Source: CAXMWX01 sp051008185
GTDB lineage: Bacteria > Pseudomonadota > Gammaproteobacteria > Eutrophobiales > Eutrophobiaceae
Reading direction: 5' to 3'
Assembly (NCBI GenBank): GCA_051008185.1
Contig: JBPCXW010000068.1
Location: forward strand, 1-13,132
DNA: 13,132 nucleotides
Part shown: positions 1 through 7,974 of the stretch, one piece after another
Layout of the letters: every line of letters starts with the position of its first letter
Numbering within the stretch: position 1 is the stretch's first letter
The notes under the pieces: model-generated
The model's input: the letters and a program-made list of their open reading frames with translations, nothing else
Database searches by the model: none
What the model was told of the DNA's origin: nothing
Made by a program: the position numbers and the translations under genes

Positions 1-1833
1 TAATTCCTCAAAGTCATCCGGATATTGTGGTCGTCCCTGGCTATCAATCGGCCAACCTCTTTTGCCAATTGTATCTAATGTGAATCGCATCCATCTTTCT
101 TCGTCGTTCTTTACTTGACCGCTTTCAAGATTTTTTTGCATGTCAGAATGTACGCAAATCGTATTCTGCTCTGTGTCAGTGTTTTTCAATTTAGGCAATT
201 TGGCAGACGGAATATGAGCATTTGGTGATTTATCCTCAGCTAACCACTCATACACGGTATCTGCCAATTTTTTAGTTTTACAAACGATGATAAACACTGG
301 CGGACGTGGGTCATTGCCCTCCTGTTTTCTTTCCTGAAACTCTTTTTGCCATATACTGCCGAGCATCGCTATTGGCGTATATGCATATTTCAAGATAGCT
401 TCCGGTTTAGCGTCACTTCTTTTTCCACCGCGTTCAGTTGCCGTGAGTTGGGGTAAAATCCATTTCCAGATATTGAAATAACCAGGCACCTCGTCACCAG
501 AAGGGTCGCGCACTGCTAATTGTGGAATTTTGACTAATCCAGCCTCAATTGCATCTTGCAAGTCAAAACTGCTCACAGTCCAGGGGAAGATACGATTGGT
601 ATTCGCACCTGCCTTAGCCAAGAAGTAAGGTGTGGCAGAGAAATCAACACAAAAATTAATGCCGCGCAATTTTTGAACTGTATCCAGCCCTTTCACCCAT
701 ACAGTAGCCTCATTGCAGTACTCTTTCACCATATCATCATCGTCTAATAAAGTTCCCTGCTCCGAGTCATCACTCTCCATCTGCGGTCTATAAGCGTGAT
801 GGGCTTCATCATTAAACACCAGGATATTACTTTTAGTCCCTAGTTCCTTTTCCAGCACCCGCCGTAATAGTGCGGTATCAGATTCAACAAATTTATCAGC
901 CCTGATCTCAGCACTTTTTAATTCGCCGCTATCATCTTTCTCTTCTGAAAGAATTTCCAAAATCCCCAGCATCTGCTTTTCCCTGAGATCCTTCTCTGTC
1001 ATATAACGCCTGCCGCGTGCTGTTGTATTCTTGGCACCAATAAAAACTTTTTCATTAACAAGGATATGCTTGCCGGCTCTTACCACTTTATTGCCAGCCT
1101 GCATATTGCGCGGCTCAAAGACATGCCAGTTAAGTGTTAAAACCCGCCCCTTAGACAAATCTGACATCATACTCTTGGGCACGATATCACGAGTATTATA
1201 AATACTTGCTTCACCCCTTTTAGGGTTGAGTTCTGCCAATCGGTCGCGAATGGTTACATTAGGGCATACCACCAGCACCGCCTCAGAAAATCGTTTATCC
1301 TGCTTGTTATGAACCTTGTTCAAGATACTCCAGGCCGCCAGCATCGCCATCACGGTAGTCTTACCTGAGCCAGTCGCCATCCTGCAACACAATCGCCTGA
1401 AAATAGCGGTGCCATTGACCTTATCTTGTGGGATATCAACCCCTTGCAAAAAGTCTGCACGGGCTTCAGTAAGAAAAATTATGGTCTCCGCAGCTTCCAG
1501 TTGTGCAAAAAACAAACGCTGTTCACGCTCTTCATTATGCCAGTGTTTCAAAAGCTCCATCGTCACACGGCTAACCCCGCCCTCACCCCGCAAAGCCAGT
1601 GACCGCCACTCGTTAACCTGCTCGCGTAACTGCGACACCAACTGCAACTTTTCTTCTACAGCATGGTACTCACCCTCTTCATCAACTGACTTACCGGATG
1701 GCAGGTATATGTAAGTCGGATCGCGTCGCCCATCCCGCTTCTCCGCTGGTTCGTGTGTGTGTATTTTCCAATGCGCCTTAGGCTCTTCATAAGGCGAATT
1801 GATAATGGGTTGTTCTACCTCGTTAGTTTCCAT
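1..1833 (-). CDS. Type III-like restriction subunit, DEAD/DEAH helicase (partial, C-terminus beyond window)
   Basis: I translated this frame from the ATG at 1833; it stays open for 611 codons to the left edge, so the C-terminus and any nuclease domain are missing. Visible SF2 helicase motifs are Walker A MATGSGKTT (residues 152-160), Walker B/DEAH as FNDEAHH (340-346), and motif III as DFSATP (398-402). The start (INSPYEEPKAHW, about 11-22, then a GRR element) resembles the helicase-type restriction endonucleases that RefSeq calls the BPTD_3080 family. Res subunits of this kind translocate on DNA using ATP and cut it with the methyltransferase partner. It is the last visible gene of the operon and starts 41 bases after the DUF5131 stop, without a convincing Shine-Dalgarno. 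The helicase identity is firm. The restriction role is inferred from family resemblance and the mod gene in the same operon; nuclease activity cannot be checked here. Confidence 0.88.
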   Translation of the reverse strand, partial: METNEVEQPIINSPYEEPKAHWKIHTHEPAEKRDGRRDPTYIYLPSGKSVDEEGEYHAVEEKLQLVSQLREQVNEWRSLALRGEGGVSRVTMELLKHWHNEEREQRLFFAQLEAAETIIFLTEARADFLQGVDIPQDKVNGTAIFRRLCCRMATGSGKTTVMAMLAAWSILNKVHNKQDKRFSEAVLVVCPNVTIRDRLAELNPKRGEASIYNTRDIVPKSMMSDLSKGRVLTLNWHVFEPRNMQAGNKVVRAGKHILVNEKVFIGAKNTTARGRRYMTEKDLREKQMLGILEILSEEKDDSGELKSAEIRADKFVESDTALLRRVLEKELGTKSNILVFNDEAHHAYRPQMESDDSEQGTLLDDDDMVKEYCNEATVWVKGLDTVQKLRGINFCVDFSATPYFLAKAGANTNRIFPWTVSSFDLQDAIEAGLVKIPQLAVRDPSGDEVPGYFNIWKWILPQLTATERGGKRSDAKPEAILKYAYTPIAMLGSIWQKEFQERKQEGNDPRPPVFIIVCKTKKLADTVYEWLAEDKSPNAHIPSAKLPKLKNTDTEQNTICVHSDMQKNLESGQVKNDEERWMRFTLDTIGKRGWPIDSQGRPQYPDDFEEL

Positions 1834-1874
1834 GTTTCTACGGTGTCACTGTGAAATGATCTTGTTCGGCACTA

Positions 1875-2633
1875 CTAACTTGCTGTGGATACTATCGGAA
1901 TAGGCTTGGGCATTTCATCCCATGTGCGTTTGTGATACAACCTGCCGCTACTTTTTTTACCCCGCCTGACACCATCTTTATCGTATGTTCCCCACTGCTT
2001 GAAAAAGAAAGCGGCTTTAGCTGCGCGACATTGTCGTTTGACATTGGCCACCCACTCAGGCTTCATTGGACGGGCACGAGTACCGCTCTCTCCACCGACA
2101 ATAACCCAATGAATACCGGCCAAGTTCATCTGCCCAAGGTCCTCAAGTAGCGGTTCCACTGACAGAAAACGAACGGCCGCATCTATCTCCCGCAATACAT
2201 CAATGCGCGGTAAACCATGCTTTCTATTTTCCACTGACACACCAATCCACGCATTTGCCGGAACTTCGCGATGAGCAAAATATTTAGCCATAATCTTGGG
2301 GCGCTTCGTTAAAATCTGATAGGTATGCTGCGAAGTTTGTTTGATAATATCCATGACCTTGTCGATAAACTCAAACGGCACATGAGGATGAAACAAATCA
2401 CTCATGGAATTGACAAAATACATAGTTGACTGTTTGCGTCGTAGCGGTTGTTGCAAACGATTTTCATGGCATGACACCGCAAAGCCCTGTTCATAACCTG
2501 CTACGCCCATAGCATGCAAACGTCGCGACAATGTCTCAGCATAGCAATACTTACAGCCTGCCGATACTTTTGTACAACCAGTCACCGGATTCCATGTCGC
2601 TTCGGTCCATTCTATATTTGAAAAACTAGTCAT
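1875..2633 (-). CDS. DUF5131 (phage Gp37/Gp68-like) three-Cys-motif protein
   Basis: This 252-residue protein belongs to the DUF5131/Gp37-Gp68 family. The N-terminus has C20-X6-C27-X2-C30 followed by YAE, the three-cysteine signature. Further family blocks are FVNSMSDLFHP (73-83), ILTKRP (107-112), GVSVEN (131-136), FLSVEPLL (156-163), WVIVGGESG (176-184) and FFFKQWG (209-215). The three cysteines suggest a radical-SAM-like [4Fe-4S] site, but that is inference from the motif; the substrate of this family is not known to me. The gene starts 8 bases inside the end of tcmP, which suggests translational coupling, and it precedes the restriction subunit. The pairing with TcmP is a recognised genome-neighbour relationship (hence 'three-Cys-motif partner'). 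By eye its base composition is near 50% GC, closer to the core genes than to tcmP. The length is normal and no damage is visible. Confidence 0.9.
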   Translation of the reverse strand: MTSFSNIEWTEATWNPVTGCTKVSAGCKYCYAETLSRRLHAMGVAGYEQGFAVSCHENRLQQPLRRKQSTMYFVNSMSDLFHPHVPFEFIDKVMDIIKQTSQHTYQILTKRPKIMAKYFAHREVPANAWIGVSVENRKHGLPRIDVLREIDAAVRFLSVEPLLEDLGQMNLAGIHWVIVGGESGTRARPMKPEWVANVKRQCRAAKAAFFFKQWGTYDKDGVRRGKKSSGRLYHKRTWDEMPKPIPIVSTAS

Positions 2634-3876
2634 GATTTAAAAATATAGATTTTTGTCTTTGTGGTTCAATGCGGTCAGATAATGATACTGTACTGCTACG
2701 CTTTTTTCCTCCTGATCCGCCAAAAATAGCAACTTCATTATTGTCTCGTAACTTGGCTAGTGTTTCAAAGTACATTTCTGGAGGTGCCGCAGTTTCATTG
2801 CAAGTCCTTTGAATAAGATCTCCTACTGTGGTGTCATTAAACTGCCATATTTTTTTAGGAAGATCCTCAACCAGACCTTCTATGTGCCCAGCCCACGCTT
2901 CTTCGGCAAAAAGCTTTCCAAAGAGCAAAGGAACATTTCTACGCCCTCCTTTATAAAAAACTTCAAATATGTGTGTGCCAACACCTCCATAATGTCTCAT
3001 ATAATGCTTTTTATCCCATATTGTTTCGGTCATCGCATTGTGTGCTCGATAGTGCCATGCTAAATGAAGCAACAAGTAACCTCTGTGATTGTCTTCTGGC
3101 TCAATAAAAAAAGGTCTCAAAAATGGAAAACCCGCCGCTTCCTGGATGGCACGTGAGAATTGTGACTCAATTACATTCCTTTTGTCTTTTGCTCCACCTA
3201 TCATACGCCAAGTTTCATCCACGTTGAGACTGCTATCTAGTCCTATTTTTTCAGCCCACTCTATTAATTCATCTGAGCTACTTATAAAATCAATTAGCCA
3301 AGATATCGCAAAAGTGAGAATAATTTCAGCTTGGGGGAGACTTCTTCTTATTTTGTTTAAAGTTCCCATATGTACAGAAGAGTAGCCTTCTTGATCCAAG
3401 AACAAAATAGCACCTCCGCCTCCACGGGGATTTCTCGTTTTCACATGAGATATGATTTCATCTACATGTGAGTTAAAATCACCTTTTCTCGAAAATATGT
3501 TCTTGGAATGTTGATTATTAAATAGCGTTTCCTTCAGTGACGCATAATTATCAGCGTTTTCTTCAATAAAAAAATAATGTGGATCTATATTGATAGGAGT
3601 TTTTCTACCTTTATTAACGTCAATAGTAGCCCGACTAACAGCCTCCATCATTACAAGGGGAGAACCATGCTTACCATCTTGATAGATTCCACCGCCAGCA
3701 AAGCCATCAACAAGAGTAATATTAAATTCCCTCCTCTTGTGATTTTGACAGACAATATCCAGATACCTTTGAATATATTCTGATAGTATTTCGTGCTTGG
3801 CCACACTATGGTCACTAAGCACGGGAACTACTCCCTCACCCCATTGATGCCTATCACTAGGTTTTCTTTTTGTCAT
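2626..3876 (-). CDS. tcmP: Three-Cys-motif partner protein TcmP
   Basis: This 416-residue protein matches the TcmP family by its N-terminal block KHEILSEYIQRYLDIV (28-42) followed by LVDGFAGGGIY (55-65). The Gly-rich strand-loop (VDGFAGGG, 56-63), the acidic FFIEEN (102-107) and the strand end FLDQEGY (159-165) together resemble motifs I, II and IV of a class I SAM-dependent methyltransferase; this fold reading is inference. TcmP genes commonly sit beside a DUF5131 three-Cys gene, as here. The ATG overlaps the mod stop as ATGA, and the end overlaps the DUF5131 start by 8 bases, so all three are probably translated together. The gene is AT-rich: three 60-base lines I counted gave about 28, 33 and 38% GC, against about 50-60% in flanking genes, which suggests a separate origin. 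The biochemical role is unknown to me; it could modify nucleic acid or act on its three-Cys partner. Confidence 0.87.
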   Translation of the reverse strand: MTKRKPSDRHQWGEGVVPVLSDHSVAKHEILSEYIQRYLDIVCQNHKRREFNITLVDGFAGGGIYQDGKHGSPLVMMEAVSRATIDVNKGRKTPINIDPHYFFIEENADNYASLKETLFNNQHSKNIFSRKGDFNSHVDEIISHVKTRNPRGGGGAILFLDQEGYSSVHMGTLNKIRRSLPQAEIILTFAISWLIDFISSSDELIEWAEKIGLDSSLNVDETWRMIGGAKDKRNVIESQFSRAIQEAAGFPFLRPFFIEPEDNHRGYLLLHLAWHYRAHNAMTETIWDKKHYMRHYGGVGTHIFEVFYKGGRRNVPLLFGKLFAEEAWAGHIEGLVEDLPKKIWQFNDTTVGDLIQRTCNETAAPPEMYFETLAKLRDNNEVAIFGGSGGKKRSSTVSLSDRIEPQRQKSIFLNHD

Positions 3877-6557
3877 TTCACGTCGCTCAACTTTTTAACA
3901 ACAAGCAACTCGTTGCCTCTATCATCCAACACTTTGACTGCAATCTGTTCACCAGCGATAAACGGGGCACTGACATTGCCTCGTAGGGCATCCCAAACAG
4001 CATCATCAAAATCAGCACTTACGGCTTGGCGAATTTTATTCCATGCGGAAGTGCGTGGAAAAAATATCTGGCCAGCACGAAAGCAGTACCCATCGTAATC
4101 AATATCCAGCATCCAGCAAGGCACATCATCTCCCCTTAGTGCAATATGCTCCATCGTGGCAGGATCGAAAGTATCCAGACCCTGCAAGGTGACTTCCCAT
4201 AAATCTTCACCTTCTTCCTGCTCACCCGTCTTTTTCAACTTCACATCAGGCAATCCAACGACAGCGAATATCTGACTGGAGCGCGTATTTTTCAGCAAGT
4301 CAGACATAACAAGATCAGTAGTCGCTTGAACATAGATAGCAGGTATGCCGAAGGTGGCCTCAGCTTTCTCTACAGTTTCACGAGCAGCGGGTTCTATTGC
4401 GAAGGCTATTACCAATAGGCGAGTGTATTGCTTATGACTCGCTTCCTTGCCTGCATTGATGATGACACGTTCGCTGATAGGGCCGTTCTCGGGGCCAAAC
4501 ACGACGGCAATATGTTCGCTATCGTTAGCGTCAGTGCCCACGCCATCAACCTCTGCATGAATATCTAGTGCATTGGCGGGCGGACGTACATTTTTCAGTT
4601 TGAAAGTTTTGTTGCCAGACAATTTAATCTCCGGCGACAACCGTAAAACTTCTATCATACGTCCTATGTGATCACTTGCATCGCCTTGTTTATGGGTTTC
4701 ATGCACTTCCTGATTATCTTGATACATATCTGGCGACATTGGTGTTGGCAGTATTGATTCCACGCAAAACGGGCCAGTAATACGCACTACTTTATTTTCT
4801 ATCTCCGGCTTATCTACTAATACTTCTTCAGTAGGTGCTTCATTGTTAGCGATAGATCTCAGCGTCACATGCGGTACGATACCGCCGACCTCTTCGCCTT
4901 TACGATTCTGTTTGCGCTCATACGCAAAACCACCTGCTGGACCGCGTTGCTCGTCTTGCAACTTATAATAAGGGTAGGTAGCGGTTAGCAGTCGCTCGCG
5001 AACCAATGCCAACGGCACACGGGAAACATCGGTGGTAATCCATCGCCTCCCCCATTGCTCGGCAACATACGCAGTGGTGCCGCTACCGCAGGTCGGATCA
5101 AAGACCAGATCGCCCGGATCGGTTGTCATTAACATGCAACGCTGGATGACTTTCGAGGCAGTTTGTACAACATATGATTTCGAGGGCTCACTATATGTAT
5201 CCGCCCAAAGATTGGAAAGCTTTTTAACAGGGAAATCTTTCAGGTAGTACTTATATCTTAAGGATTTTCCAGATATATACAGTCGGCTATTCCGGGCCAG
5301 CGTATCCATGCCTTGTCTGTTTGTACTCCAACTTTTCTCGCCTCCTGGGAAAAAACTCATGGTTTGAAACTCAAAGTCGAAAACACAACTTGGAGTTCTT
5401 CCTGATGAAGTGACTGATTGAGAGGAAAATATTTTTGAACCTGCAGGTATCTTATTAGTTGTTTTCTCGCTAGTCGAAAGCAATCTGATGGAGCCATCGT
5501 CGCACTCTAATAGAGAAAATTCTTTGTTTGTCTCTGGTGTTTTTTCCACAAAAACACTTCTGAATTTCATACTATTGATATTTTTTGCATACCATATGAT
5601 GAAATCAAAGGCATTGCCAACATACTTTGTTCCGAGAGGACTTTTTGTTCTATATCCTAAGTTAGATACGAAATTTTCAGAACCAAATACCTCATCCATA
5701 ATCTCTCGTACATGGTGTACATTCTCATCGGAAATCTGCACAAAACAGGAACCGCTATCAGTCAGCAGTTCCCGCGCCAACAACAAGCGGTCACGCATAT
5801 AAGTCAGCCACGAATGAGTACCGAGCTCCCAAGTATCACGATACGCCTGCACCATCTCCGGCTCACGGCTGAGGCTATCATCGTCACCCTCTCTGACAGT
5901 GCGCTTGCGGACAAACGGCTGGAAGTTACTGCCAAATTTGATACCGTAAGGCGGATCCATATAGATCATCTGCACCTGACCGCCAAGCCCCTCGTATTGC
6001 AACAAGGAATTCATCACTTGTAGTGAATCGCCCAAGATCATACGGTTCTGCCAGCCGTTCTGATGCTCATAAGCACCGCGAATCTTGTCACCGATGCTTT
6101 TGTCCCCTTCACCAAACAATTCCAGAGTCTCATTGCGTCTGGGATGACGTCTTTTCAGGGTTTCCAGCACGGCATGGGTTGACAGCCGTTCATGGGTGAA
6201 TAACGGCAAGGTTGGCACAGTAAAACCACCGCGCTCAGCTTTCCCTGCCCAATCCAAAAATGATTTGGAAAGCGATTTGAGTTGCCGCCCTGCTGCTTGC
6301 GCGCTCTCCAGCGTGTCTGCTGACAGGATTGTCTCAATCAACTGCTCGCCCTCACCCCGTGCATCAGATTCATCCCACGCCAATTCCGGGGCCAGCGATG
6401 AGTCGTAGCGCAGTTTGGTAGGCGACTTATGCTTACCGGCGGGAAAAACATCTTGCGCCCCGCTCTCAGGGCGCAACAGTGCCCTGTCTTCGTGACGATA
6501 ATCGCGTGCGATTTTTTTGCCTTTCGCCGGGCCAGAACCTGTTTTCTTGCGTGCCAT
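3873..6557 (-). CDS. Beta-class adenine-specific DNA methyltransferase (type III Mod-like)
   Basis: This 894-residue site-specific DNA methyltransferase should protect host sites by N6-adenine methylation. The catalytic motif IV is YMDPPYG (199-205) and the SAM-binding motif I is FDPTCGSGTT (486-495). The order IV before I marks the beta class, as in type III Mod and type I-like N6A enzymes. A divergent block lies between them (about 300-460), where type III Mod proteins keep the target recognition domain. The C-terminal 350 residues have no motif I can name; the protein is longer than classic type III Mod (about 550-650 residues), as I recall for partners of BPTD_3080-type endonucleases. The ATG at 6557 is preceded by an AT-rich leader with only a weak Shine-Dalgarno. 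It is the first gene of the operon, and its stop overlaps the tcmP start (ATGA). Bases about 5161-5700 are near 38% GC by hand count, against over 50% just upstream, which suggests exchange of the recognition region. Confidence 0.92.
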   Translation of the reverse strand: MARKKTGSGPAKGKKIARDYRHEDRALLRPESGAQDVFPAGKHKSPTKLRYDSSLAPELAWDESDARGEGEQLIETILSADTLESAQAAGRQLKSLSKSFLDWAGKAERGGFTVPTLPLFTHERLSTHAVLETLKRRHPRRNETLELFGEGDKSIGDKIRGAYEHQNGWQNRMILGDSLQVMNSLLQYEGLGGQVQMIYMDPPYGIKFGSNFQPFVRKRTVREGDDDSLSREPEMVQAYRDTWELGTHSWLTYMRDRLLLARELLTDSGSCFVQISDENVHHVREIMDEVFGSENFVSNLGYRTKSPLGTKYVGNAFDFIIWYAKNINSMKFRSVFVEKTPETNKEFSLLECDDGSIRLLSTSEKTTNKIPAGSKIFSSQSVTSSGRTPSCVFDFEFQTMSFFPGGEKSWSTNRQGMDTLARNSRLYISGKSLRYKYYLKDFPVKKLSNLWADTYSEPSKSYVVQTASKVIQRCMLMTTDPGDLVFDPTCGSGTTAYVAEQWGRRWITTDVSRVPLALVRERLLTATYPYYKLQDEQRGPAGGFAYERKQNRKGEEVGGIVPHVTLRSIANNEAPTEEVLVDKPEIENKVVRITGPFCVESILPTPMSPDMYQDNQEVHETHKQGDASDHIGRMIEVLRLSPEIKLSGNKTFKLKNVRPPANALDIHAEVDGVGTDANDSEHIAVVFGPENGPISERVIINAGKEASHKQYTRLLVIAFAIEPAARETVEKAEATFGIPAIYVQATTDLVMSDLLKNTRSSQIFAVVGLPDVKLKKTGEQEEGEDLWEVTLQGLDTFDPATMEHIALRGDDVPCWMLDIDYDGYCFRAGQIFFPRTSAWNKIRQAVSADFDDAVWDALRGNVSAPFIAGEQIAVKVLDDRGNELLVVKKLSDVK

Positions 6558-6784
6558 CTTTAATTATTATTTATTAGTGTGTCAGTCTGAATTCAGGGTG
6601 GAATCTACATAGCCCAGCCGGAACATATACTGAAAGTGAGACTATAACATACAACACAGCAGAAGCCCGAAGGGGATGATAATCAGCAAGTTCCCCCCAC
6701 CGGAGCCACTACGGGCTTACGCCCTAGTGCCACCGGCTCCCCCTCAAGGGGGGAGCAATAACGCCAGCATAGTTATTATCTGCC
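6558..6784. other. Spacer between nth and the restriction-modification operon
   Basis: This 227-base gap separates the nth stop from the mod start, both on the minus strand. It should therefore hold the nth transcript end and the operon promoter. The half nearest nth carries repeat copy A. The half nearest mod is AT-rich, with a minus-strand stretch of TAATAAATAATAATTAAAG just before the ATG. A loose minus-strand promoter match (TTGTAT, 17 bases, AGTATA) lies around 6622-6650, too weak to call on its own. No coding frame here is convincing. Confidence 0.6.
6682..6761 (+). repeat. GC-rich hairpin repeat, copy A
   Basis: This is a dispersed repeat unit, also present at 9449-9511, 9548-9614 (inverted) and 12949-13003. 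It begins with TCAGCAAGTTCCCCCCACC and ends with CTCAAGGGGGGAGCAATAA. Internally GGAGCC (6703-6708) pairs with GGCTCC (6735-6740), and CACTACGGGC pairs imperfectly with GCCCTAGTG around a 4-base loop. The last GGGGGG can pair either with the initial CCCCCC or with the adjacent CCCCCT. It lies 24 bases past the nth stop, so its hairpin could stabilise or end the nth transcript; no U-tract was seen. It resembles REP/BIME-type elements or a small non-coding transposable element. Confidence 0.8.
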
Positions 6785-7435
6785 CTATCCCACCGTATCG
6801 CGGTAAGCCTTCTTCTCTTTCCATTCACAAAGCTGATACATACAACACTCGCCACACCGGGGTTTGCGGGCGGTGCAGGTGTAACGCCCGTGCAATATCA
6901 ACCAGTGGTGGGCGTGGCGCAGGAATTCATCGGGGACGAATTTGAGCAGGCGGTCTTCTACCTCTCTTACATTTTTGCCGGGGGCGAGGCCGGTGCGGTT
7001 GGAGACGCGGAAGATGTGGGTATCAACTGCGATGGTTGACATACCGAAAGCCGTGTTCAGGATGACATTCGCGGTTTTCCTCCCTACTCCGGGCAGCTTT
7101 TCCAATGCTTCCCTGTCTTGCGGCACCTGACCATCATGCTCGGCCAGCAGGATCTTGCAGGTCTTGATGATGTTGTTGCCCTTGGTGTTATACAAACCGA
7201 TCGTCTTGATATATTTTTTCAACTTGGCCAGACCCAGAGCCGCAATCTGCTCGGGCGTGTTCGCGACCGGAAACAATTTGGCGGTGGCCTTGTTGACACC
7301 CACATCGGTGGCCTGAGCCGACAGGATGACGGCGATCAACAATTCAAAGGGGCCGGTATAGTTTAGCTCGCTTGTCGGTTGCGGATTACGCTCGCGTAAC
7401 AGGGTAAATATCGCCGTGCGCTTTTGTTTATTCAC
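6785..7435 (-). CDS. nth: Endonuclease III
   Basis: This 216-residue DNA glycosylase/AP lyase removes oxidised pyrimidines in base excision repair. The helix-hairpin-helix is LPGVGRKTA (114-122) with catalytic Lys120, and the catalytic Asp138 lies in VDTHIFRV (137-144). The C-terminal [4Fe-4S] cluster ligands are intact as C187-X6-C194-X2-C197-X5-C203. The length matches E. coli Nth (211). The start is GTG at 7435, overlapping the RnfE-like stop as GTGA, so translation is probably coupled. It is the last gene of an mpl-rnfE-like-nth operon. In many gammaproteobacteria nth follows rnfE, so this order is a trace of that arrangement. All key residues are present, so it should be functional. Confidence 0.97.
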   Translation of the reverse strand: MNKQKRTAIFTLLRERNPQPTSELNYTGPFELLIAVILSAQATDVGVNKATAKLFPVANTPEQIAALGLAKLKKYIKTIGLYNTKGNNIIKTCKILLAEHDGQVPQDREALEKLPGVGRKTANVILNTAFGMSTIAVDTHIFRVSNRTGLAPGKNVREVEDRLLKFVPDEFLRHAHHWLILHGRYTCTARKPRCGECCMYQLCEWKEKKAYRDTVG

Positions 7436-7968
7436 TGTGTAACGCCTTCCTTGTCAGCCTCGCTGAACAGGCAGTTTGCCAGCGCCAACAGCGCACCTGC
7501 CAGCAACAGGGCACCGGCGCTGTGGGAAAACAGGGTCATACCGATGCCCTGCCCTAACAACTCGCGCAACGCACCGACCAACACCCCACCCAGACTGAAC
7601 AGACACGCCGGTTTCACAAAACCGGCATACTCTTTATGGATGCAATCATCCAGACAACAGAGCAAGGTGGTATTCATCGGGATGATAAACAGATACCTGC
7701 CAAGATTCTGCCCGACCGGTTGTAACCATGCCTCAAGTAGCAAGGCCACAATACTCACCCAGGCCGCACCGATCACAGTAAAGAACAGATACTTGTCAGT
7801 GTAGGGGATCAACGCGCGCAGGCAATGCACCGTGAGCATGGCGGCGACAAAAACAAACGCAATGACCGCAACCGCCGCAATACCACCAAGCAACGAGTCA
7901 CACACATACAGAAACGGCAGCAGGCCCGCCGCATAGTGGTTATTCACTGGAAAGGTATCGTCTCGCAT
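7432..7968 (-). CDS. Rnf-Nqr domain membrane protein (lone RnfE/NqrD-like)
   Basis: This 178-residue hydrophobic protein has about six membrane-spanning stretches (roughly 12-30, 31-50, 62-82, 88-107, 118-138, 150-168), as in RnfE/RsxE and NqrD. Family hallmarks are LPFLYVC (17-23), LRALIP (50-55), an NLGRYLFIIPMN block (88-99) and GALRELLGQG (132-141). RnfE is a core subunit of a membrane ion-translocating electron-transfer complex. No other rnf genes are present in this window, and the protein is shorter and more divergent than the RnfE sequences I recall. Cys23 aligns with the first conserved membrane Cys, but the second, expected directly after Asn99, is Thr100; Cys104 and Cys105 lie four and five residues on. 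It may be a relict or repurposed homologue rather than a working Rnf subunit. It sits 6 bases after mpl and overlaps nth. Confidence 0.75.
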   Translation of the reverse strand: MRDDTFPVNNHYAAGLLPFLYVCDSLLGGIAAVAVIAFVFVAAMLTVHCLRALIPYTDKYLFFTVIGAAWVSIVALLLEAWLQPVGQNLGRYLFIIPMNTTLLCCLDDCIHKEYAGFVKPACLFSLGGVLVGALRELLGQGIGMTLFSHSAGALLLAGALLALANCLFSEADKEGVTQ

Positions 7969-7974
7969 CGCTAT

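Noticed and set aside
1316..1714. Plus-strand open frame of 132 codons
   Set aside because: It lies antisense to the helicase gene over its Walker A region, with Cys/Ser-rich low-quality sequence.
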